The notes under the pieces: generated by a model
Database searches by the model: none
What the model saw: the letters and a program-made list of their open reading frames with translations, nothing else
Told to the model about the DNA's origin: nothing
Assembly (NCBI GenBank): GCA_015179025.1
Contig: WHUX01000444.1
Location: forward strand, 1-26,349
Source of the DNA: Terfezia claveryi
Taxonomy: Eukaryota > Ascomycota > Pezizomycetes > Pezizales > Pezizaceae
Length of the DNA: 26,349 bases
Direction: 5' to 3'
Shown here: piece by piece, positions 1-11,033 of the stretch
Numbering within the stretch: the stretch's first letter is position 1
Layout of the letters: every line of letters begins with the position of its first letter
Translations under genes and position numbers: made by a program

Positions 1-3000
1 CATGCCATACCCACCTGTAAGCTCAAAACCCCCCGCCTCCTCGATGTTATTGATGGCCGACCTATCTCTTCTGGAGCCATTACCGATATCGCATGTACTC
101 CTGCCCAGATTGAGGACCACTCCGAAAGCCTCCCTATGTTCGTTACAAAGCTCAAGTATCCAATTGTCCTCGGAATCCCATGGCTTAGGATGCACGATGT
201 ATCGGTCAGCTTTGGCTCCTATACCCTGCATTTTAATAGCCCTTACTGCCGAAAATACTGCGGAGAGCCGAAGGCCACCGTCGCTGGTCTGTGTGCATTA
301 CCGCCCCCCGTAATCCACCCAACTCAGGTAGTACACCAGGCCGGGTACATCGATGCCACCAATCCCCCGGTTTCCCTTGTTTCCCCTGCTCCGATGTCCC
401 TCTCGCACCCCAAAAACCCCTGAATATCAACTTCATCGGAGCCGGGGCTTTCGCCTACCTCACTAGGAGGCACAAGCTGAAGGCGCATGCCCTCTCCATA
501 CATGACGTAAACCTGGAAATCAACAAGACAAGGTATAAGGGGGAGTGGAAATCCATGGTTCCAGACGAATACCACGAATTCATTGACCTGTTCTCGGAAA
601 AAGCTGCGGAAAAGCTCGCCCCCCACCGACCATACGACCACACAATCCCGCTGGTAGAAGGTAAGACCCCCCCTTATGGACCTCTCTACGGGATGTCCCG
701 GGTGGAACTGGAAGCTCTGAAAAAATACTTGGAGGAAAACCTCAACAAGAGCTTTATTCACCACAGCTCCTCCCCAGCAGGTGCCCCCGTACTATTCGTG
801 AAGAAGTCGGATGGCTCCCTTCGGTTATGTGTTGATTATCGTGGCCTAAACGAGATAACGGTCAAAAACAGGTATCCCTTACCCCTGATCCAGGAGACAT
901 TAGCCAGGCTTTCCAAAGCAAAGTGGTTCACCAAATTGGATCTGAGGGGGGCTTACAACCTAGTACAGATCGCCGAGGGAGAGGAGTGGAAAACTGCCTT
1001 CCGGACACGATATGGCCATTTCAAGTACAATGTGATGCCCTTCGGCCTAACTAACGCCCCGGCCTCCTTCCAACACTTTATTAATGACACCCTACGAGAC
1101 TTCCTAGATGTGTTCTGCACGGCGTACCTAGACGATATCCTAATCTATTCGGATACTCTGGCGGAGCACAAAATCCACGTCCGACGAGTCCTGGAAAAGC
1201 TGGAACAAGCAGGGTTGTACTTAAAGCCTGAAAAATGCGAATTCCACGTCCAAGAGGTGAAGTATCTGGGCTTGATAATAACAACAGAAGGCCTCAAAAT
1301 GGATCCTGCCAAAGTTGCGGCAATCCAGGAATGGGAAATCCCCGCCAATTCAAGGACGTTCAGGCCTTCCTGGGTTTTGCTAACTTCTATCGCCAGTTCA
1401 TTCTGGGATATTCGAAGATCGTGGCACCACTGACAGCATTAACCAAGACCAAGGGCATGGAAAAGGGCCAACGCTTCCAGTGGGGTCTAGAAGCCTAATC
1501 TGCCTTCGAGAAACTCAAGGAAGCCTTCTGCTCAGCCCCGATCCTGGCCCGCTTCGACCCCGACAGCGAGTGTATCATAGAAACAGATGCTTCCGACTAT
1601 GTGTCCACCAGAATCCTGTCCCAGCATGTGAATGGTATCCTCCACCCAGTGGCATACTTCTCAAAAAAGCACTCTCCGGCGGAGTGTAATTATAAAATCT
1701 ATGATAAGGAGTTAATGGCCATTGTGCGAGTATTCGAGGAGTGGAGGCCACACCTGGAGTCAGCCAAGGGGATCATTGAGGTGCTATCCGATCATAAGAA
1801 TCTTGAGTACTTCACCACCACTAAGCTGCTGAACTGACGGCAGGCTAGGTGGTCGGAGTTCTTATCTCGATTCAACTTCAAGATCAAGTATCGGCCTGGA
1901 AAGGCTGGTGGGAAACCAGACGTACTGACTAGGAGATCAGGAGATCTCCCTAAGGGGGGGGATGAAAGGCTAAAATACCAGAACCAGGTGGTACTGAAGC
2001 CGGAAAATCTTGACCTGGCCGCCAACGTTCTGGCTGAGGCTGAGGCTAAAGCTGAGATCGTGGATGTCGAGGATGATGCAGATGCTGGAAGTGATCTCCA
2101 ACAACAGGTAAAAAGGGCATACGTGGAGGACCCACTGGCCAAAGACATTATCGCTGCAGTGGATTCTGGCCAGCGCTGCCACACCAAGATTTCCCTAGCC
2201 GAGTGTACGACTCAGGACGGCCTTCTCTATCACCTGGACCGCTTCTATGTGCCTGCAGATGATGAGCTACGCCTGCGATTGATCAAGGAACACCACGACA
2301 TACTGGCAGCGGGTCACCCTGGAGTGGCTAAGACATTAGAGTTGCTGTCCAGGCAATATACGTGGATTGACCAACGGAAGGAAGTGGAGCGGTACATACG
2401 GAATTGCTATGTCTGCAAGCGTGCCAAACCCACCCGTCACACTCCTTATGGTACCCTGAAGCCCCTGGAAGTCCCAGAACAACCCTGGCAATACCTGACT
2501 ATGGACTTCGTCACCGGATTGCCGGAAGACTCGGGATTCAATGCCATCTTGATAGTAGTGGATCGGTTAACGAAAATGAGGCATGTGATACCCTGTCGAG
2601 ACACCTGCTCGGCCCCCGAATTGGCATCCCTCTACCTGGATAATATTTTCCGTTACCATGGCCTCCCAGCGTCAATTGTCTCAGACCGTGGCCCTCAGTT
2701 CGTCGCCGACTTCTGGAAAACATTCTGTGAGCTGTTGGGTATCGAAGTACACCTGTCTACAGCATACCACCCTCAGACTGATGGCCAGTCAGAACGTATG
2801 AACGCCATCATGGAGCAATATCTGAGGGCGTACATCAATTACCAGCAGAATAACTAGGTTTCATTGCTGGCCACCTGCGAATTGTCCGCCAACAACCACT
2901 TCTCGGAGACCCTGAAGACCTCTCCATTCCTGGCCAATTATGGCTGGCACCCTCGGTTCGTAGACTCCCTGGCACCTCTGCGCAAGGCCAGGGAGAATGC

Positions 3001-3559
3001 CTCAGCTAAGGAGTTCGCCACGCAGATTTCTGAACTTCACTCTACCCTGAAAGCCGAGCTAGGATATGCGCAAGCCAGGCAAGCCGAATATGCCAATGGA
3101 TCACGGTTGCCAGCCCCCAAGTATCAGCCAGGAAATAAGGTGTAGCTCTCCAGCAGGCACTTCCGGACGGAACGGCCATCTCGCAAGCTCGATCATAAGT
3201 TCCTAGGTCCATTTGAGGTGGTGGCCACTATGGGCACTCATGCCTATTGACTGAGGTTCCCCAAGGACATCAAACGCCACCCGGTTGTACACGTATCGGA
3301 AATTGAGCCAGTGGCTGACGATCCCCTCCCAGGGCAGAAACACCCCCCACCCCCTCCAGTGGTTATCGAAGGTGAAGAAGAATGGGAGGTGGAGGAAGTG
3401 CTGGACTCGCGAAAGAGGTATGGGCATTTGCAGTACAAGGTTAAATGGGTAGGGGACGAGGAGGCTACCTGGCAACCCGCTGAGGACCTGGAAAATACTC
3501 AGGATCTGGTCTCCCTGTTCTATCAGCGATACCCGAGGAAGCTCCGTCCGGTTGAGTGA
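1..3559 (+). pseudogene. pol: Element 1 pol: PR-RT-RNase H-IN-chromodomain, broken
   Basis: Retrotransposon polyprotein that would make and integrate the cDNA. The aspartic-protease C-terminal part reads from base 1 to about 400 (GIPWLRMHDVSVSF). RT follows in another frame, with the catalytic YLDD at about 1125-1136. RNase H (TDASDY) begins near 1585. Integrase has an HHCC zinc-binding motif near 2290-2430, then catalytic Asp at 2504, Asp at 2684 and Glu at 2792. A chromodomain (WEVEEVLDSRKRYG) lies at about 3380-3500. Frameshifts occur near 360-415 (protease-RT linker) and near 1345. Stops at 1496, 1835, 2855, 3143 and 3247 sit where sister copies have CAA, CGA, TGG, TGG and CGG, so all five are transitions. 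The copy cannot encode a working protein. The chromodomain places it among chromoviruses. Confidence 0.9.
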
Positions 3560-3759
3560 CCTCCCCATGTCTGAGTTGGGGTTCCTGTCCTTGTTCTTAT
3601 TGTTGTTGTCTCTGTTGTCACCTGCGATGCATATGGTGGGTCTTTGTTATTTGGAGTTGGGGTTCTCGTTCTTGCACTTGTTGTTGTTTTCTATGTTGAT
3701 TTTGCCGGTTGCTGTGCCCAGGCCTCCGTCGCTGGAGCTCCAGCCTAAAGGGGGAATAG
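3560..3759 (+). promoter_or_regulatory. Element 1 3' untranslated region and polypurine tract
   Basis: T-rich stretch between the pol stop and the 3' LTR, ending in a purine run (aaagggggaa, 3747-3756) just before the LTR. A purine run there is the usual primer for plus-strand DNA synthesis. Compared with element 2, a segment of about 80 bp looks duplicated: gagttggggttc occurs near 3573 and again near 3654, and between them (3618-3640) is a degraded copy of the CACCTGCGAT hairpin found in the LTR of element 2. Confidence 0.7.
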
Positions 3760-4334
3760 TATCACAACCGTGTCCTTCGTCTTGATTTGACAGTCGAACA
3801 GGCTTGTTCGGGTGTCGTGCTATTCTGACACTCGAACAGGCTTGTTCGGGTGTCATCGATAGGTGATTGTTATCTTAGCTTCCGAGATAGGAATCTTGGG
3901 AAGCTTATTCCTTCCACGGCCTTAGCCTGGAATCATGTATATATATCTTCGTTTCTCCGCCCTCTCGTTGGATCCCCATCCAACGTCTTGTATATCCAAT
4001 ACAGGGCCTTGCTTCTCTCCACGTTGGTGCATCTCCATTATACACCTCCTTGTCTCACCTCGACTCTGCAGCCCTGCTGCCCACCCCGCGAACCTCCTGT
4101 CCTTGCCTTGCCTTGCCTTGTGTTTGCAGCCCAGCTGCCTCCCTTGACATACGCGGCAACTGCTTCCGCGTGTCTCGTGCCCCTTGCCCTCTGCCCCTCT
4201 TGCCTCTTGCCCTTGCCTCCCATCTCAGCCTTCCCCTAGTCATACATGTAGCGTTCCTACGTGTGTCTCGCCCTAGCCCCTGCCCTCTTCCCGGCGTACC
4301 CCTTGGTCGCCTTGTTCCCAGGGCCCACGTTACA
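3760..4334 (+). repeat. 3' LTR of element 1 (575 bp)
   Basis: Starts right after the polypurine tract and ends in GTTACA; its start (tatcacaacc) is a mutated form of the tgtaacaacc that opens the LTR of element 2. A TATA-like run (tatatatat) lies near 3939. Its proximal part carries two copies of a 28-bp hairpin (3789-3816 and 3827-3854) built on CGAACAGGCTTGTTCG. The distal part has further hairpins near 4146-4177 and 4241-4267. The boundary is set by alignment to the second LTR and by the start of integrase sequence at 4335. Confidence 0.85.
3789..3854 (+). repeat. Two tandem 28-bp palindromes in LTR 1
   Basis: Copies at 3789-3816 and 3827-3854 differ at one base. Each is a dyad: GACAC/GTGTC outer arms around the perfect palindrome-like core CGAACAGGCTTGTTCG. 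They lie 29 bp inside the LTR, in the region expected to act as U3 promoter/enhancer. The same place in LTR 2 holds a different palindrome pair. Confidence 0.85.
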
Positions 4335-5507
4335 GATGTGGAGCGGTATGTATGGAACTACCATGTTTGTAAACGTGCTAAGCCCATCCACCACGCCCCA
4401 TATGGCACTCTGAAGCCCCTGGATATCCCGGATCAGCCATGGCTGCACCTGACCATAGATTTCGTGATGGGATTGCCGGAAGACTCGGGATTCAACGCCA
4501 TCTTGATGGTGGTGGATCAGCTGACGAAGATGAGGCATGTCATACCTTGTCGGGACACCTGTTCTGCTCCGGAGTTGGCCAACCTCTACCTCAACAATGT
4601 GTTCCGGTATCATGGGCTCCCCGAATCCATCGTGTCTGACTGTGGCCCTCAGTTCACCTCGGACTTTTGGAGAGCCTTCTGCGAGCTTATGGGGATCAAA
4701 GTGCGTTTGACAATGGCATATCACCCCCAGACGGACGGCCAATCGGAGAGGATGAATGCCATTATGGAGCAATATCTGCGGGCCTTCGTTGATTACCAGC
4801 AGGATAACTGGGTTTCGTTGCTAGCCACTTGCGAATTCGCCGCGAACAACCAGTTCTCGGAATCCTCCAAAACCTCGCCTTTCCTGGCTAACTATGGTTG
4901 GCACCCCCGGTTCGTAGAGGCCCTGGCACCCCTGCAAAAAGCACACCCCCCAGCTAAGGAGTTCGCGGTTGGAATCGCTGAACTCCACCGTACCCTGAAA
5001 GCCGAGCTAGGATATGCGCAGGCCAGGCAAGCAGAGTATGCCAATGGATCACGGTTGCCAGCCCCCAGATACTAGCCAGGAGACAAGGTGTGGCTCTCTA
5101 GTTGGCACTTCCGGACAGAATGACCTTCTCGTAAACTGGATCATAAGTTCTTGGGGCCTTATGTGGTATTAGGGAATATGGGCACTCACGCCTACCGGTT
5201 GAAGTTCCCTAAAGATATCAAACACCACCCAGTCGTTTACGTCTTGGAGATCGAACCAGCCGCCAACGATCCTCTCCCCGAGCAAAAGCACCCCCTACCC
5301 CCTCCCGTAGTGATTGCAGGTGAAGAGGAGTGGGAGGTTGAGGAGGTACTGGACTCCAGAAAACGCTATGGGTGAGTTCAGTATAAGGTCAAGTGGGTAG
5401 GGGACGAGGAGACTACCTGGCAACCTGCAGAGGACTTGGAGAATGTGCAGGATTTGGTTACCCTGTTCCACCAGCAGTACCTCAGGAAGCCTCGCCCAGT
5501 CGACTGA
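4335..5507 (+). pseudogene. pol: Element 2 pol remnant: integrase and chromodomain
   Basis: Begins within the integrase zinc-binding module (DVERYVWNYHVCKRAKP). The first cysteine of its CxxC pair is Tyr here. The catalytic core is recognisable: TIDFVMGLPEDSGFN, then SDCGPQF, then TDGQSERMNAIMEQ. It reads in one frame to 5507 apart from stops at 5073 (CAG in element 1), 5118 (CGG in element 1) and 5373 (probably a former CGA). The chromodomain is at about 5320-5450, and pol ends in RPVD at 5507. Upstream bases 4050-4334 are open in the same frame, but they belong to the LTR of element 1 and are not coding. The 5' half of this gene should lie beyond the left edge of the window. Confidence 0.88.
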
Positions 5508-5667
5508 GGTCGTGACATTGCATCCTTGTTGTTATTTCTGTTCTTGTTGTTCGGAGTTGGGGTTCTTGTCCTTGCTATTGTTGTTGTTGTTGTTTTCTGT
5601 GTTGATTTTGCCGGTTATCGTGCCCAGGCCTCCTAGTCGCTGGAGCTCCAGCCTAAGGGGGGGATAG
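5508..5667 (+). promoter_or_regulatory. Element 2 3' UTR with polypurine tract
   Basis: T-rich, GTT-repeat-bearing spacer after the pol stop, ending in the purine tract aaggggggga (5655-5664), four bases before the LTR start at 5668. Its layout matches that of element 1. Confidence 0.75.
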
Positions 5668-6230
5668 TGTAACAACCATGTGTTCAATCACCTGCGATCG
5701 CAGGTGATGGGTCATTGCCATTGTTGTCTTTGTCATCACCTGCGATCGTAGGTGATGAGTTATTGTATTATCATTACCTTGCTTGGCTTCCAAGATAGGG
5801 AAGCTTATTTCCCCCATTGCCCTGACCGAGTTATGTATATATAGAGCCTGTCCCTCGTACTGTCGTTGGATCCCCATCCAACGTCTTGTATACCCAATAC
5901 AGGACCTTGCTTCCCCCAGCGCTTGTGCACCTCCCTTGTGCACATCCTTGTCTCGAACAAACAACTCTGCAGTACAGCTACCTCCCTTGACACACACGGT
6001 AACTGCCTCCACGTGTCTCGTGTCCCTTGCCCTCTGCCTCTCTCTGCCTCTTGCCTCTTGCCCTTGCCCCCGTCTCAGTCTTCCCCTGGTCACACACGTA
6101 GCGTTCCTACGTGTGTCTTACCCTAGCCTTTCCCCTGATCACACACGTAACGCTCCTACGTGTGCGATTGCCCCTTGCCACTTCCCCAGCGTACCCCTTT
6201 GTCGCCTTGTCTCCCAGAGCCCTCGTTACA
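5668..6230 (+). repeat. 3' LTR of element 2 (563 bp)
   Basis: Starts TGTAAC and ends GTTACA, a perfect 6-bp terminal inverted repeat with TG...CA ends. A TATA-like run (gtatatatag) is near 5834. Two palindromes sit near the start (5687-5708 and 5735-5756), and strong hairpins near the end (6092-6116, 10-bp stem; 6142-6164, 8-bp stem). The distal half aligns well with LTR 1; the proximal palindromes do not. Confidence 0.9.
5687..5756 (+). repeat. Two palindromes in LTR 2
   Basis: 5687-5708 is a perfect 22-bp palindrome with core CACCTGCGATCGCAGGTG. 5735-5756 is the same sequence with one C-to-T change. They occupy the position that a different palindrome pair takes in LTR 1. Confidence 0.9.
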
Positions 6231-9316
<3,086 letters not shown>

Positions 9317-9340
<24 letters not shown>

Positions 9341-10510
9341 CGACTCGTCGACCTCCTTGATCCGGGCTTCAGAGATGGCATGAGTGGCTAGGGGGCGGTT
9401 TTTTTGGAGAGGACATGCCGCAATAAAGTGGTCCCCTTTTCCACACGCAATGCACAACCCATTAGTGCAGCGGCAGTCCCTTTCCTCCTGGGTCAGTCGA
9501 GGCCTTCCCGATGATAGGTCCATAGGGGTGGCTCCTCCGGCCACAAACGAAGGGTGGGCCGGCTTATTGGCAGGGGCAGGGGTCGCTATTTTGGTGGCAT
9601 GGTGTTGCTGAGGCTGAGGCTGAGGCTGTGGGAGATGGGGTGCTGGCCTGTACGTGGGGCAGTTGTGGAGCCGGGACATCCGCTATTCTACCCGGGAAGC
9701 CTGGTCAATGAATTCATCAAGGGTTTTGGCTTCTAGGAGGCTGACCATGGCCTGCGGGATTTCGTCATTTAGCCCTTCCTGGAATTGCTCCAGTTTAGAC
9801 TGGTCATTCCATCGGACCTCTGCCGCCAATCTCGAGAATTCTGCCACATAAGTGGACAGATTGGTGTTTTTCTGCCTGAGGGCTCGGAGGGCTCTACTGG
9901 CAGTGCCAACGGCATCGGGGTCCCCGAACGCCCTATTCAGGACTGTGAAAAGGGCCGAGATATCGTCAAGCTTGATCCCGGTTTCGAGGACATATGGCTG
10001 GATCTGGTCACAAGCTTTCCCCTCCAGCAAGGCGAAAACGTATGCCAGTCGATATTGTTCTGACGGGAATCTGGCAGAATCCCCGTTCAGCTTGAGATTG
10101 ACAGTATTTTTCCAGGCTCGTAGGCGAACCCGGTCCCCGTTGAACTTGTGGGGTGTTGGAATGCTTTCGATCTTGTTGCTATTAGCTGCTGTTGGTATTG
10201 CAAGGTTCCCTAGAGCGCGGCTGAGGTTTTGGACCGTAGTCCGTTCGCTGGCGAGGGCAAGGTTCAGATAGTCGAGATCGGTCTAGAGGACCATGATCTC
10301 TTCGTCGGCGGATCTCAATTTTTGTTCAGCCACGGCCAGGCTGTTTTCAGCCACGGCCAGGCTGTTGCCGGGTTCGGCCCTGATGGCATCTATGGCCTCG
10401 AAGATGTCGATAATTTCTCGACGGTAGGCATTCAACTCGTTCAAGCCTGAGGGTATGGGGGAGCTCCTCTAGGTTTGAAACCTGATAGTGGGTAGAGGGA
10501 TTCCGGACAT
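9317..10510 (-). pseudogene. gag: Element 3 gag, three in-frame stops
   Basis: Capsid/nucleocapsid gene of about 397 codons. I place the start at the ATG at 10508-10510 (MSGIPLPTIRFQT), because this frame continues without a shift into clear gag sequence (PHKFNGDRVRLRAWKN near 10150, then FSRLAAEVRWNDQSKLEQF). A retroviral zinc knuckle, CIACGKGDHFIAAC (CX2CX4HX4C), is near 9430-9475, after a Gln/Pro-rich stretch. TAG stops at 10469-10471, 10283-10285 and 9680-9682 could each come from CAG by one C-to-T change. A repeated NSLAVAE motif near 10320-10365 lies in a likely coiled coil. The final TAG at 9317-9319 sits inside the frameshift hairpin. Confidence 0.85.
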
Positions 10511-10549
10511 GACAGCATACCAGTTGGTCGATAAGATCCAATGTAGTGT

Positions 10550-10850
10550 TGTTAAGTGACAAAAGAAACCCTCACGATGACCAGGGCTCTTTGGCTTGAT
10601 AATAGCTTGACGGCGTGTGTAGATTGTGTTCCGTTCAGTTCAGTTCAGTGTGACTCTTTTTCTTCGTCTCAGTGAGCGTGCGAGACTTGATTCTTATTCC
10701 ACCAGCCAGGAGGGGCCTTTATAACCTCCTCGTAGCCTGACACTGACTAAACTAAGCTAGTAACGTTATCTATCTAATGCAAACAACTCGGAAAGCTAAA
10801 ATACACCCGATCCACTGGCCTCCTTATCGGGCAAATATCAGCCCGTAACA
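10550..10850 (-). repeat. 3' LTR of element 4
   Basis: Left copy of the 301-bp LTR. Read on the minus strand it starts TGTTACGGGCTG and ends CTTAACA. A TATAAAG box on the minus strand (10717-10723) is the likely promoter. A short GTTCA triple repeat is near 10633-10648. Confidence 0.95.
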
Positions 10851-10858
10851 CCCCCCTT
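10851..10858 (-). promoter_or_regulatory. Polypurine tract of element 4
   Basis: Minus-strand aagggggg directly abutting the first base of the 3' LTR, the standard place for the plus-strand primer. Confidence 0.8.
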
Positions 10859-10937
10859 CATCAGGGATGGTTAGGAATCATCCTGACCGTCCCGTAACAA
10901 TAAAGCTCTAGCTAAAAAAATAAAAATAACCCAACCA

Positions 10938-10995
10938 CATACTAAAGAGCGGAGATGAACTAACGACATATTAAAGAGCGAAGATGAACTAATGA
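10938..10995 (-). repeat. 29-bp direct duplication in the element 4 3' UTR
   Basis: Two head-to-tail 29-bp copies (10938-10966, 10967-10995) differ at three positions, all transitions. They lie in the AT-rich spacer between the pol stop and the polypurine tract. Confidence 0.85.
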
Positions 10996-11033
10996 CATAT
11001 TCTACCTCATCCATCCACCCTATCCCCACATTG

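Larger units (their letters stand above)
1..4334 (+). mobile_element. Element 1: Ty3/gypsy chromovirus, 3' portion
   Basis: Decayed LTR retrotransposon entering from the left edge. It shows, in order, protease, reverse transcriptase, RNase H, integrase, chromodomain, polypurine tract and 3' LTR. Its gag and 5' LTR lie outside the window. Its last LTR base is followed at once by the middle of the integrase of a related element in the same orientation, so it most simply represents an insertion into element 2; the five bases after the LTR (gatgt, 4335-4339) would be one copy of the target duplication. The left copy cannot be seen. Confidence 0.9.
4335..6230 (+). mobile_element. Element 2: Ty3/gypsy chromovirus, 3' fragment
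   Basis: The 3' part of a chromovirus closely related to element 1, starting abruptly inside the integrase zinc-binding region at 4335, where element 1 ends, and running through the chromodomain and polypurine tract to its 3' LTR. The LTR is followed directly at 6231 by reverse-oriented integrase of element 3, so element 2 most simply inserted into element 3; atatg (6231-6235) would be one copy of its target duplication. Confidence 0.85.

Noticed and set aside
4050..4334. Open reading frame running into the element 2 integrase from upstream
   Set aside because: It is the LTR of element 1 read through; the real integrase sequence starts at 4335.
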